Part shown: positions 24,465 through 33,484 of the stretch, one piece after another | Layout of the letters: the number at the start of each line of letters is the position of its first letter | Position numbering within the stretch: the first letter of the stretch is position 1 | NCBI RefSeq assembly: GCF_000750005.1 | Contig: NZ_JPYA01000124.1 | Location: 1-37,882, forward strand | Source of the DNA: Geobacillus icigianus | GTDB lineage: Bacteria; Bacillota; Bacilli; Bacillales; Anoxybacillaceae | Reading direction: 5' to 3' | Length of the DNA stretch: 37,882 bases | Program-made: the position numbers and the translations under genes | The notes under the pieces: generated by a model | The model's database searches: none | Told to the model about the DNA's origin: nothing | Seen by the model: only the letters and a program-made list of their open reading frames with translations

Positions 24465-25873
24465 TGCCGCTACAGCCAGATATTGTAGATCAAATTGTTC
24501 GGATTGTTGGAGAGGAAAGAAGAGTTCTTATTAAAAAAACGGATCTTCTTAGTTATGGTTATGATGCGTCTTTTGGTTTTTTTGTGCCTGATCTTGTTTG
24601 TCAAGTGAAACGTGTAGAGGAAGTTTCTGGAATTGCAAAACTCGCCAATCGCGAAAAAATACCCATTACACCAAGGGGGAATGCGTCTGGATTAAGTGGA
24701 GGGGCTTTGCCTATTGAGGGCGGGATAGTGATTGATGTATCTTTATGGAATGATGTATTGGAAATCCACAGGGATGATATGATTGCTGTTGTTTCTCCAG
24801 GTGTAATTACAGCTGACATTGATCGGGCTGCTCAAAAAGTTGGTCTTATGTATCCCCCAGATCCGAGTAGTTCTAATGTCTCGACGATTGCTGGAAATAT
24901 TGCGGAAAATTCGGGCGGGCCGCGGGGGCTGAAATACGGAGTAACGAAAGATTATGTTTTAGGATTGCAAGTCGTCACACCGGAAGGCCATATTATACGC
25001 ACAGGTGGACGAACGATCAAAAATGTCACAGGTTATGACTTAACGAAATTAATTGTTGGCTCAGAAGGAACACTTGGCATTATTACAGAGGCAATTTTGC
25101 GTCTTATTCCGAGACCGCAGGCGACGATTTCTCTTATGGCAGTTTTCGATGATATTGTGCAAGCGGGCTATGCGATTACCAATGTACTTACTTCGGGGAT
25201 TCTTCCGTCGAAGATCGAGTTCATGGATCAAGCATCTATCTGGGCGGTGGAGAGTTACCGGCCGATGGGATTGCCTATCAATGCCGAAGCGGTTCTTTTT
25301 ATAGAACTTGACGGTCATCCCCTAGCTATTCGAGATGAGGTGGACTATGTTTATAAATTAATGCAAAAGACAGGAGCGTTGCGCGTCCAAAAAGCTGAAA
25401 CGAGTGACCAAGAAGAAAAAATGTGGAAAGTGCGAAAACTTGTGTCTCCGGCTGTTGCGCGACACAAACCAACGAAAATTTCTGAAGATGCGACGGTTCC
25501 AAGAAGCCAAATTCCATCTTTTCTAAAACGGTTAAGGGAAATTAAAGACAAATTCGACATCGAGCTCGTTGTTTTTGGTCATGCTGGCGACGGAAACCTT
25601 CATCCAAACATTCTTTGTGATCAGCGCAATAAAGAGGAAATGAAGAAGGTAGAGAAAGCGGTGGCTGCGATTTTTGAAGCCGCCCTTGATCTCGGAGGAA
25701 CGCTTTCCGGGGAACATGGAATCGGGCTGATGAAAAAGTCCTTTATGCCAATGGAATTTGATCAGTTTTCGCTTGAAATGATGAAACGCATTAAACAGGC
25801 GTGGGATCCAAATAACATTATGAATCCAGGAAAGATTTTCCCAAAACCAGGTGACAGGTTGGTGTTAAGATAA
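24461..25873 (+). CDS. glcD: FAD-linked 2-hydroxyacid dehydrogenase, GlcD family
   Basis: 470 residues. FAD_binding_4 (PCMH-type) domain with PITPRGNASGLSGGALPIEG near 67-86, PPDPSSSNVSTIAGNIAENS near 132-151 and LIVGSEGTLGIITEA near 197-211. The FAD-oxidase C-terminal domain follows with VVFGHAGDGNLHPNI near 370-384 and the closing GTLSGEHGIGLMKK. The family includes the glycolate oxidase subunit and D-lactate and D-2-hydroxyglutarate dehydrogenases. Sequence alone does not settle the substrate. ATG 24461 overlaps the regulator's TGA (ATGA), and its own TAA overlaps the glcF start, so the three are translationally coupled. There is no GlcE-type gene, as is usual in bacilli. Confidence 0.9.
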   Translation: MMPLQPDIVDQIVRIVGEERRVLIKKTDLLSYGYDASFGFFVPDLVCQVKRVEEVSGIAKLANREKIPITPRGNASGLSGGALPIEGGIVIDVSLWNDVLEIHRDDMIAVVSPGVITADIDRAAQKVGLMYPPDPSSSNVSTIAGNIAENSGGPRGLKYGVTKDYVLGLQVVTPEGHIIRTGGRTIKNVTGYDLTKLIVGSEGTLGIITEAILRLIPRPQATISLMAVFDDIVQAGYAITNVLTSGILPSKIEFMDQASIWAVESYRPMGLPINAEAVLFIELDGHPLAIRDEVDYVYKLMQKTGALRVQKAETSDQEEKMWKVRKLVSPAVARHKPTKISEDATVPRSQIPSFLKRLREIKDKFDIELVVFGHAGDGNLHPNILCDQRNKEEMKKVEKAVAAIFEAALDLGGTLSGEHGIGLMKKSFMPMEFDQFSLEMMKRIKQAWDPNNIMNPGKIFPKPGDRLVLR

Positions 25874-27186
25874 TGGAAGCCCAAGAAAACGTGTATTTAA
25901 AGAAGGCGGCGGATTTAACATATGACTGTGTTCGATGTGGCTATTGTCTGCCCTCCTGCCCTACCTATTTGACAATGAAAACGGAAACACAAACCCCAAG
26001 GGGGCGCATCAATCTTGTTCGTATGGCGGCAGAAGGACATATCACAGTGAATGAATTAAGTGTTCCAATCGATCTTTGTCTTGGCTGTCGTGCATGTGAA
26101 CATGTTTGTCCGAGCAACATCCAATATGGGAAAATGCTTGAGCTTGTAAAAGGCAGTATTCGCTATCACAAAAAGCAGACTTCGTCTCCATTGCGGCGTT
26201 TTTGTGAGGGTTTCGTCTTTAAACATGTGTTTCCAAGTAAAAGCATCATGAATAAGCTTGGTAGCTTTCTATGGGTATATCAGAAATCAGGTGTGAAAAA
26301 GGTTGTTCATATGAAGCCGCTTCGATATTTGCTCCCGAAAAAGTTGGAGTTATTTGATAAGGGATTAACTGAAGCGAAACCTCCTTTTCGAAAAAACGAT
26401 GGTCGCCGATACCCTTCGATTAGCGAGCGTCCAGCTTTGAAAGTTGCCTTTTTCACCGGCTGTGTGATGGAAGCGGTTTTTTACCGAATTAATTTACTTA
26501 GCATTCGCCTATTGCAAAAGGTTGGTTGCGAGGTTGTCGTAGTTAATAATCAAACATGTTGCGGTGCGTTGCAACTGCATGCTGGGGAAGAAGAACTAGC
26601 AAAAGAAATGGCAAAACGTAACATTGAAGTGTTTGAAAAAGAGGAGTTTGATTATATTGTAAATAGCGCGGGAGGTTGCGGCGCCATGCTGAAGGAATAT
26701 GATGGATTGTTCGAAGGCGATCCCGAATGGTTGGAGCGCGCAAGACATTTTAAGCAAAAGGTAGCAGATATTAGCGTGATTTTAAATAAGCTTGGTTTAA
26801 AACTAGAGAGAGTCTTATCTTACAGGGTTACTTACCAGCCTTCTTGCCATATGACTAATGTTCAAAAAGTTACAAAAGAGCCGGAAGCATTGATTCAGTC
26901 GATTGAAGGCATTGAGTTTATGCGATTAAATAATCCTAACCTTTGCTGTGGTTCGGGTGGGATTTATAATTTAATTCATTTTGAAGAGTCTATGCACATC
27001 CTTAATGCAAAAATGTCTGATATTAAGGATACAAAGGCGAATGTTATTGTAACGACTAATCCAGGTTGTTTATTGCAAATGAAGGTGGGCATTGCCAAGG
27101 AAAATCTCCATGATCATATAAAGGCAGTTCATCTTGTTGAATTGCTCGCCGAGGCATGTGAAATCACGGAAAATAGGTGGATTTAA
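25873..27186 (+). CDS. glcF: Iron-sulfur subunit, GlcF family
   Basis: 437 residues. Two 4Fe-4S ferredoxin motifs at the N-terminus: CVRCGYCLPSCPTY near 16-29 and CLGCRACEHVCPSN near 69-82. Two CCG (DUF224) domains follow: FFTGCVMEAVF with NQTCCGALQLHAGE, and YQPSCHMTNV with NLCCGSGGIYNL. It passes electrons from the GlcD flavin to the membrane quinone pool. The start ATG at 25873 shares a base with the glcD TAA. Last gene before a 170-base gap containing a cre site. Confidence 0.92.
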   Translation: MEAQENVYLKKAADLTYDCVRCGYCLPSCPTYLTMKTETQTPRGRINLVRMAAEGHITVNELSVPIDLCLGCRACEHVCPSNIQYGKMLELVKGSIRYHKKQTSSPLRRFCEGFVFKHVFPSKSIMNKLGSFLWVYQKSGVKKVVHMKPLRYLLPKKLELFDKGLTEAKPPFRKNDGRRYPSISERPALKVAFFTGCVMEAVFYRINLLSIRLLQKVGCEVVVVNNQTCCGALQLHAGEEELAKEMAKRNIEVFEKEEFDYIVNSAGGCGAMLKEYDGLFEGDPEWLERARHFKQKVADISVILNKLGLKLERVLSYRVTYQPSCHMTNVQKVTKEPEALIQSIEGIEFMRLNNPNLCCGSGGIYNLIHFEESMHILNAKMSDIKDTKANVIVTTNPGCLLQMKVGIAKENLHDHIKAVHLVELLAEACEITENRWI

Positions 27187-27355
27187 AAAAGAAATATTAT
27201 ACAAAACCGAGCATCTCTGTTTTTTTAACATAAACATTTTTGAAAACGTTTTCTGTTGAGGGGGGCAAAAAGAATGTGTGGTAATTAAGAAAATTGTATG
27301 GTAGAAGGGCTACGTGTTTTACAACTAGGTAAATAGAAGTTAGGAGGGAAATCGG
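27187..27355 (+). other. Gap between glcF and the ABC importer
   Basis: 169 bases with no clear terminator. It carries the cre-like palindrome and then an AT-rich stretch with TTTACA near 27318 but no good -10. The importer may be read from glcF or from a weak promoter here. Confidence 0.4.
27241..27254 (+). promoter_or_regulatory. CcpA binding site (cre box)
   Basis: TGAAAACGTTTTCT matches the cre consensus TGWNANCGNTNWCA at nearly every position and is almost a perfect palindrome. Lies 101 bases before the binding-protein gene, so carbon catabolite repression of the importer is likely. Confidence 0.75.
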
Positions 27356-28462
27356 ATGAAAAAACGCTGGATTGCCATATTAGTTTCTATAATTGTTATG
27401 TCTTTAGTCGGTTGCAGTGTTCCAAATCCTAAAGCAACTAGCGAAGCTAAACCGGCTAGCAATTCGGGAGATGGTGCGACTGAAATTACAGTCGCGGGGA
27501 ATGGTGGCAAAATCGAGAGAGCTATTCGCGAAGTAATTGCTCCAAAATTTGAGAAAGAATACGGAATTAAAGTAAACTTTGTTCCTGGGTTATCTGGAGA
27601 AATATTGTCAAAGGTGGAATTGCAGAAAAACGCTCCCCAATACGATGTCGCGTTTTATGTACCCTTGGACGTACAAAGAGCTAATGACAAAGGGTTGACT
27701 GAAAAATTAGATCTATCGACAGTTCCTAACATGGATAAGGTTGATCCGCGATTTGTTGTCGTAAATAATGTTGGAGTGCCTGTGTTTGGGTTGGTAATTG
27801 CTCCTGCATACAATACGGAAACGTTTGAGAAACACAAGTGGGCACCCATTACATCCTGGAATGACCTTATTCGACCTGAATATAACGGAAAAACAGCATT
27901 CGCCGACATTGCCAATGACTGGGGTTTTGCTTTGCTTTATAACCTTGCCAATGCTAATGGTGGAAGTTTGGATAATTTGGAACCTGGTTTGCAAAAAGCT
28001 AAGGAATTAGCTAGCTATTCCAATACATTCTACAAAAACTCTACTCAAATGATGCCAGCTGTGCAACAAGGAGCAGCAGATGTCACTGTTATGGGCAGCT
28101 ATGCGATAGCTGAGTTGATTGATATGGGAGTGCCTTTGAAAATGGTTATTCCGAAAGAGGGAGCGCCATTGCAAGCATTCAGCGCGACGGTTGTCAAGAA
28201 TGCTCCACATAAAGAAGCAGCGATAAAATTCGTAAACTTTTTGATAAGTGAGGAGTCGCAAAAACAAATCGCAGAAAGCGGTTTCTACCCGGTGCTCAAA
28301 GAAATGAAGGTAGCGCCCAAGTACGAAAAATCTATTGGTCTAAAAGATAGTGATCATGTTTTCCGCCCTGATTTTAAAAAGATGGCAGAAATTCGGGAAG
28401 AATGGACAGATCGTTGGGCTAAAGAAGTTACACCAGAATTAGGGAAAAAGGTTAGAAAATAA
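27356..28462 (+). CDS. ABC transporter substrate-binding lipoprotein (PotD/Fe3+-type family)
   Basis: 368 residues. Signal peptide with lipobox SLVGCS (Cys at 20), then a periplasmic-binding fold of the class used by putrescine, iron and 2-aminoethylphosphonate importers. Typical pieces are VNFVPGLSGEILSKVELQKN near 75-94, ITSWNDLIRPEYNGKTAFAD near 161-180 and a C-terminal FVNFLISEESQKQIAESGFYPV. Captures the substrate outside the cell; which substrate cannot be read. ATG 27356 follows TAGGAGGGAAA. First gene of the importer SBP-ATPase-permease-permease, with the cre site upstream. Confidence 0.88.
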   Translation: MKKRWIAILVSIIVMSLVGCSVPNPKATSEAKPASNSGDGATEITVAGNGGKIERAIREVIAPKFEKEYGIKVNFVPGLSGEILSKVELQKNAPQYDVAFYVPLDVQRANDKGLTEKLDLSTVPNMDKVDPRFVVVNNVGVPVFGLVIAPAYNTETFEKHKWAPITSWNDLIRPEYNGKTAFADIANDWGFALLYNLANANGGSLDNLEPGLQKAKELASYSNTFYKNSTQMMPAVQQGAADVTVMGSYAIAELIDMGVPLKMVIPKEGAPLQAFSATVVKNAPHKEAAIKFVNFLISEESQKQIAESGFYPVLKEMKVAPKYEKSIGLKDSDHVFRPDFKKMAEIREEWTDRWAKEVTPELGKKVRK

Positions 28463-28480
28463 ATTAGGGAGTGAAAGCAT

Positions 28481-29587
28481 ATGCAAACAGTAGTAAATGA
28501 CGTAGAAATAAGGGGAGTTTATAAACAGATTGGGAAAAACGTTATCCTAAACGGTATCGATTTGCAAGTCAAGCAAGGTGAACTACTCACCTTGCTTGGC
28601 CCTTCTGGGTGCGGCAAAACATCAACACTTAATGTCATTGCTGGTTTTCTTGATATTGATAAAGGAGAAGTATTTATTAAAGGGAAAAAAGTGACACATA
28701 TTCCTCCGTATAAACGTGGTTTAGGAATGGTATTCCAAACATATTCTCTATTTCCGCATATGACTGTTTATGAAAACCTTGATTTTGGTTTATCTTTGCG
28801 TAAAGTTCCAAAAGAAGAGAGGAAGAAGAGAATCGAGCAGGCGTTAGATTTAGTGAAAATGGTGGGATTGGAGAATCGGTATCCGCGCCAATTATCCGGA
28901 GGGCAACGACAACGGGTGGCAATTGCTCGTGCTCTAGTAGTGCAACCAATGTTATTGTTGCTTGACGAGCCACTCAGCAATCTTGATGCTAAATTACGTT
29001 ATGAATTAAGGGCTGAAATTAAGCGTTTGCAGAAAGAGGTGGGGGTTACAACTATTTTTGTTACACATGACCAAGAGGAGGCACTTTCCCTGTCTGATCG
29101 AATCGTGGTAATGAATAAGGGAATAATTGAACAAGTTGGAACACCAACGGAAATCTATGAGCATCCATGCACCGAGTTCGTTTTTCAATTTATTGGGAAA
29201 TCAAACCAATTAGAGGGTAAAGTAAAAACGGTCGACGGTCGAATGGTATGTATTGAGTTAGAGGAAGGCGTTCAGGTACTCGTTGAGTCAAAAAATATGA
29301 TGGGCCCAGAACGTTCTTATTCAATTGGAGATGAGGTCAAACTGTACATTCGACCAGAAAAATTAACCATTCAGGAACAAGAAAGCGAGCCAGAAATTTT
29401 TTATTACAACAAGTACAATGCTTCGATCGTTCAAATGAACTATCTTGGCTCCGCTTGGGAAATTGAGTTGCTATTGTTTGGAAAACGGGTGCAAGTGCTA
29501 CAAGCTTTCGTTAAATCGGATTGGAAAATAGGAGCTGAGGTGACTGTGGGATGGAACCCGTCAGATATGATGATCGTCAAAAAATAG
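28481..29587 (+). CDS. ABC transporter ATP-binding protein (PotA-like, with TOBE domain)
   Basis: 368 residues. Walker [10 protein letters not shown] near 39-47, Q-loop [13 protein letters not shown], signature [16 protein letters not shown] near 134-149, Walker [17 protein letters not shown] near 153-168 and the switch His in [16 protein letters not shown]-terminal TOBE/OB region follows ([16 protein letters not shown]). It energises the two permeases downstream. ATG 28481 follows TTAGGGAGTG, 18 bases after the binding-protein gene. It overlaps the next gene by 37 bases. Confidence 0.93.
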   Translation: MQTVVNDVEIRGVYKQIGKNVILNGIDLQVKQGELLTLLGPSGCGKTSTLNVIAGFLDIDKGEVFIKGKKVTHIPPYKRGLGMVFQTYSLFPHMTVYENLDFGLSLRKVPKEERKKRIEQALDLVKMVGLENRYPRQLSGGQRQRVAIARALVVQPMLLLLDEPLSNLDAKLRYELRAEIKRLQKEVGVTTIFVTHDQEEALSLSDRIVVMNKGIIEQVGTPTEIYEHPCTEFVFQFIGKSNQLEGKVKTVDGRMVCIELEEGVQVLVESKNMMGPERSYSIGDEVKLYIRPEKLTIQEQESEPEIFYYNKYNASIVQMNYLGSAWEIELLLFGKRVQVLQAFVKSDWKIGAEVTVGWNPSDMMIVKK

Positions 29588-30483
29588 TCAGATTGTCAAC
29601 AGAAATTGTTACGGCAAGGAGAAAAAGAAATTGGAGAAAATATATATATTGCGGTTTGCTTTTGTTCCCCCTAGTGGCACTTATTTTCGGTTTTTTTGTG
29701 ATACCAATGCTTTACATTTTATATTTAAGTTTTATTGAAACCAAAGGAGAAACGAATGCGTTTTATAGCATAGGAAACTACGTACATTTTTTTACTGATT
29801 CTTACTATTTACATTCGTTATGGCTGACAATCAAAATAAGCCTGTACACTGTAGTGGTATCCCTGTTGCTCGGTTATCCTGTAGCATTAACAATGGCTAA
29901 ATGTTCCCCGCGTGTCCGCGGATTATTAACTTTGCTTGTAGCCTCACCGTTGCTTATTAGCGTTGTTGTTCGTAATTTCGGATGGTATCTTCTCTTATTA
30001 CCAAACGGGACAGTCCATCAATTATTAATTAGCCTTGGTATTACCACTTCACCGCCTAAATTGTTATTTTCGGAGATAGGTGTCGTTATAGGACTGTCTA
30101 ATGCCTATTTACCATTTATGATTTTATCGATTGCTACAAGTTTATATAATATTGATCCATCTCTTGAGAAAGCTGCAGCCATTCTCGGCGCCGGTCCTCT
30201 CCGTTCATTTTGGTCGGTTACTTTGCCCTTGAGTTTACCAGGGATTGTATCAGGGGTCGTGTTGGTCTTTAGTATGTCGATGAGTGCCTATGTGACTCCA
30301 GCGCTGATGGGGGGGGCAAATGTACCTATGCTTCCGGTTGTGGCTTATGACCAAATTATTAACTTACTGCGTTGGACGTACGGATCTGCCATTTCGTATA
30401 TTCTCCTTGGCATTACATTAATCATGGTTACTATTTTTACTCGAATGATGGAAAAGGGGCGCTATCGGGAGGTGTTTCGCTAA
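29551..30483 (+). CDS. ABC transporter permease 1 (PotB-like)
   Basis: 310 residues, about six membrane helices; the first is CGLLLFPLVALIFGFFVIPM near 34-53. The EAA loop motif DPSLEKAAAILGAGPLRSFW near 210-229 docks on the ATPase. ATG 29551 lies inside the end of the ATPase gene but has GAGGTG eight bases upstream, and the N-terminal 25 residues are hydrophilic, so a slightly later start is possible. Its stop TAATG overlaps the next start. Confidence 0.9.
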   Translation: MEPVRYDDRQKIVRLSTEIVTARRKRNWRKYIYCGLLLFPLVALIFGFFVIPMLYILYLSFIETKGETNAFYSIGNYVHFFTDSYYLHSLWLTIKISLYTVVVSLLLGYPVALTMAKCSPRVRGLLTLLVASPLLISVVVRNFGWYLLLLPNGTVHQLLISLGITTSPPKLLFSEIGVVIGLSNAYLPFMILSIATSLYNIDPSLEKAAAILGAGPLRSFWSVTLPLSLPGIVSGVVLVFSMSMSAYVTPALMGGANVPMLPVVAYDQIINLLRWTYGSAISYILLGITLIMVTIFTRMMEKGRYREVFR

Positions 30484-31277
30484 TGAGTATTTTGAGAAGA
30501 TTGAGACTATTACTAGCCATAATTAGTCTCATTTACATCTTAATCCCATTGGTTGTAACCATTCCGGCTTCACTTACCAGCGCCAATTATCCGAGTTTTC
30601 CGCCAAAGGGTTTCTCATTACAATGGTACACCAAGTTGCTAGAACGGCCAGAGTTTGCCGAAGCTTTTTGGAATAGTGTAAAATTCGCTTTTTTAGCATC
30701 ATTGTTTTCAGTCTTGTTGGGAACATTAGGAGCTCTTGCTATTGCCAAATACGATATACCTTGGAAATCTTATCTTGTCTCGTTGTTAACTGCTCCGTTG
30801 ACTGTTCCACAATTGGTACTGGGCATTGCCTTATTAATTTATTTCACGCCTATATTGTTAGCGGGTACTCCGACGGGATTTTTGATCGCTCATATTATTA
30901 TTTGTGTACCATATGTAGTTCGTTTTGTCCTAACAGGATTAAGTGGTTTTGATTACAATTTAGAACGGGCAGCGGCAATTCTTGGAGCTAGTCCGGTGCT
31001 TGTTTTTTGGAAAGTAACATTTCCTTTAATCCGGCCAGCGGTCTTATCCGGGGCGTTATTCTCTTTTTTGACTTCATTTGATAATGTTACGGTTTCATTA
31101 TTTATGGTGTCTCCTGAGATGAGAACATTGCCTTTAGAAATTTTTTCAACAATGCAAGATGCATATAGTCCAATTGTCGCTTCGGTTTCGAGTGTTGTAA
31201 TTTTGATTTCAATTGTACTTATTTTGATTTTAGAGAAAATTCATGGTGTTGGAAAACTGTTGGGAAGTACCCACTAA
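30483..31277 (+). CDS. ABC transporter permease 2 (PotC-like)
   Basis: 264 residues, about six helices. The first (LLLAIISLIYILIPLVVTIP) leads into the usual periplasmic segment with FPPKGFSLQWYTKLL near 40-54. The EAA loop DYNLERAAAILGASPVLVFW lies near 159-178. True start ATG 30483 overlaps the stop of permease 1; the longer frame reading back into permease 1 is a shadow. A terminator follows about 50 bases after its end. Confidence 0.9.
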   Translation: MSILRRLRLLLAIISLIYILIPLVVTIPASLTSANYPSFPPKGFSLQWYTKLLERPEFAEAFWNSVKFAFLASLFSVLLGTLGALAIAKYDIPWKSYLVSLLTAPLTVPQLVLGIALLIYFTPILLAGTPTGFLIAHIIICVPYVVRFVLTGLSGFDYNLERAAAILGASPVLVFWKVTFPLIRPAVLSGALFSFLTSFDNVTVSLFMVSPEMRTLPLEIFSTMQDAYSPIVASVSSVVILISIVLILILEKIHGVGKLLGSTH

Positions 31278-31327
31278 CCGTTCACTTTATTGTGATTGCT
31301 TACATGACGAAGCATCGTGTTAAAGAT

Positions 31328-31357
31328 GGGGAAGAATTTCCCCGTTCTTTCTTTTTT
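31328..31357 (+). terminator. Intrinsic terminator of the importer operon
   Basis: GGGGAA at 31328-31333 pairs with TTCCCC at 31338-31343 around GAAT, then GTTCTTTCTTTTTT. Separates the importer from lhgO. Confidence 0.85.
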
Positions 31358-31451
31358 GTCGGTGGAAAAAAGCGGAAATTTTTTAAATGATGTAGAGCAC
31401 AGCGGACAGAGACTATTCCGAAAAGAAAGTATGAAATAAGGAGATCTTAAC

Positions 31452-32648
31452 ATGATTCATATAGCCGTTATTGGAGGAGGAATTGTTGGCTTAGCTGCCG
31501 CTTATTCTATTAAGCAGGCTAGACCAGAGGCGGAAATTACAGTGATTGAAAAGGAAAATCATTGGGGGGCGCATCAAACAGGCCATAACAGCGGTGTTAT
31601 TCATTCAGGGATTTATTATAAACCTGGAAGTTATAAAGCAAAATTTGCGAGATCAGGAGGGGAAGCGCTCATTCGTTTTTGTCAGAAATATGGGATTCCT
31701 TTTGAACGATGTGGAAAAGTGATTGTAGCCACGAGTGAGCAAGAGCTTCCACTCTTGAAAAACTTATATGACCGTGGGTTGCAAAACGGTCTGAATCTCG
31801 AGTTGATTGGTCAGGATCGTTTGCGAGATTTCGAACCGTATGTTCGTGGGATCAGGGCTATTCATGTAAAAGAAACTGGCATCGTCGATTATAAGAAGGT
31901 TTGTGAAATAATAGCATCACTATTAAAGGATGTAGGCGCCGAACTATTATTAAATACAAAGGTGGAGCGAATCGTAGAAGAGCGTTCAAAAGTCCGCGTA
32001 ATTACTAACCGCGGCGCCCAATCATTTGATTTTGCAGTTAACTGTGCAGGGTTGCATAGCGACCGTATTGCTCGTGCTTCGGGAGTAGCAATGGACCTAA
32101 AAATTGTTCCTTTTCGTGGGGAGTACTATAAGTTGCGTCCTGAAAAACGCTACCTTGTGAAAAACCTAGTGTATCCTGTTCCGAATCCACAATTTCCTTT
32201 TCTTGGCGTTCATTTAACAAGAATGATCAATGGTGAGGTGGAAGTGGGACCAAATGCTGTACTTGGATTCAAGCGTGAAGGATACAGAAAAACGGATGTG
32301 GATGTCAAGGACCTGCTAGATACTTTCTCGTTTAGGGGGTTTTGGAAATTAGCCTTGACGTATTGGCGAGAAGGAATGGAAGAAATGGTCCGTTCATATA
32401 GCAAAATATCTTTTGTAAAAAATGTCCAGCGTTTGCTTCCAGATGTAGAGGCGGACGATTTGATCCCGGCGCTGGCAGGCGTACGCGCCCAAGCATTGCG
32501 CTCTGATGGAACACTCGTTGATGATTTTTACATTATTAATACGAAGAGAACCGTTCATGTTTTAAATGCCCCATCACCTGCAGCAACAGCCTGTTTTCCT
32601 ATCGGAGAGGAGATCACACGGCGAACTCTGGAGATGACGGGACGTTGA
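31452..32648 (+). CDS. lhgO: L-2-hydroxyglutarate oxidase LhgO
   Basis: 398-residue FAD enzyme of the DAO family that oxidises L-2-hydroxyglutarate to 2-oxoglutarate, passing electrons to quinone or oxygen. The dinucleotide motif IAVIGGGIVGLAAAYSI opens the protein, then VIEKENHWGAHQTGHNSGVI with GIYYKPGSYKA just after it. These are family-specific. FAVNCAGLHSDRIAR near 195-209, VPFRGEYYKL, GVHLTRMINGEVEVGPNAVL and the closing PSPAATACFPIGEEI also match. Length is typical. ATG 31452 follows AAGGAGATCT. It is transcribed separately from the importer (terminator before it) but in the same AT-rich block. Confidence 0.9.
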   Translation: MIHIAVIGGGIVGLAAAYSIKQARPEAEITVIEKENHWGAHQTGHNSGVIHSGIYYKPGSYKAKFARSGGEALIRFCQKYGIPFERCGKVIVATSEQELPLLKNLYDRGLQNGLNLELIGQDRLRDFEPYVRGIRAIHVKETGIVDYKKVCEIIASLLKDVGAELLLNTKVERIVEERSKVRVITNRGAQSFDFAVNCAGLHSDRIARASGVAMDLKIVPFRGEYYKLRPEKRYLVKNLVYPVPNPQFPFLGVHLTRMINGEVEVGPNAVLGFKREGYRKTDVDVKDLLDTFSFRGFWKLALTYWREGMEEMVRSYSKISFVKNVQRLLPDVEADDLIPALAGVRAQALRSDGTLVDDFYIINTKRTVHVLNAPSPAATACFPIGEEITRRTLEMTGR

Positions 32649-32962
32649 GAGCAGTTTGCCCGGCGCAAGCGAGGCTTGCGACGGCACTGTGCGAAGGATT
32701 TTCATATCTTTAGATCGCTTCAACCCTGCGAGTGTGAGGTTATTGTGGTTATTATTAAAGAAAAAACATGTTTTCTCTACTGTAGCCTTATGGTGGAGTA
32801 GCGGGGTTTTTTCGAAAGACGATGGACGGTGAAACGGGAAAAGTAGACCATGCATTTGGAAACAGTCGGGATGAAAGGAACTTGTTACTCCACCTTCTTC
32901 AGCAAATAAATCTCCTCTTCCACCCGCGCGATTGTTTAGTGCAAAATAAAAATACAGAGTTC
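32649..32962. other. Junction between the AT-rich block and the IS21 relic
   Basis: About 310 bases with no intact gene. A perfect hairpin (CGCAAGC/GCTTGCG at 32664-32680) lies just past lhgO. On the minus strand, roughly 32930 down to 32885, the end of a frame reads ARVEEEIYLLKKVE then a stop, cut off by the IS end. It looks like the last codons of a lost gene. Confidence 0.4.
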
Positions 32963-33073
32963 TGCAACAAAAAAGTGCAGAGCTTCATGGCATAAAAAAA
33001 GCTTGCCAGCCCCTAACATTTCCTCTACTGTGGAAGTTGTGAACACATAACCAAACAGTGGAGGAGCGAAAGG

Positions 33074-33484
33074 ATGCTGACAATGCCCGAAATTCATCGT
33101 ATCAGAAAACTGCGTGAAAAGAAAGGGTTGTCGATTGCGGAAATTTCCCGCGAAACGGGATATAACTGGAGAACGGTCAAGAAATACGCAGATGGAGACA
33201 TTTCTGTCCAACCCACTGTCAAACGGAAAAAGGGGATGAGGAAGGATACGGACAAATCATTGACGACTGGTTAGAGGAAGATGCCAAGCTGCCGAGAAAA
33301 CAACGGCGAACGAACAAGACGATGTTTGAAGCGCTTTGTCGTGATCATGGATTTCAAGGCTCCTATCACACCGTTTGCGGCGTACGTGCAAAAACGAAGA
33401 CCGCAGCTCAAGCTCGAGAAAGAACAGCGCTATGAACAACTAGAGCACCCGCTAGGCGAGGCACAGGTGGATTTCGGGAAGTGA
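33074..33484 (+). pseudogene. istA: IstA transposase remnant of IS21
   Basis: The N-terminal helix-turn-helix region is readable: IHRIRKLREKKGLSIAEISR then ETGYNWRTVKKYADGDIS. After a frame change near 33240 the sequence continues as DWLEEDAKLPRKQRRTNKTM. Another change near 33340 gives YVQKRRPQLKLEKEQRYEQL and GEAQVDFGK, then TGA at 33482. That last piece is the start of the integrase core (first catalytic Asp). Everything after it, several hundred codons of DDE domain, has been deleted. ATG 33074 follows GGAGGAGCGAAAGG. Confidence 0.85.
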
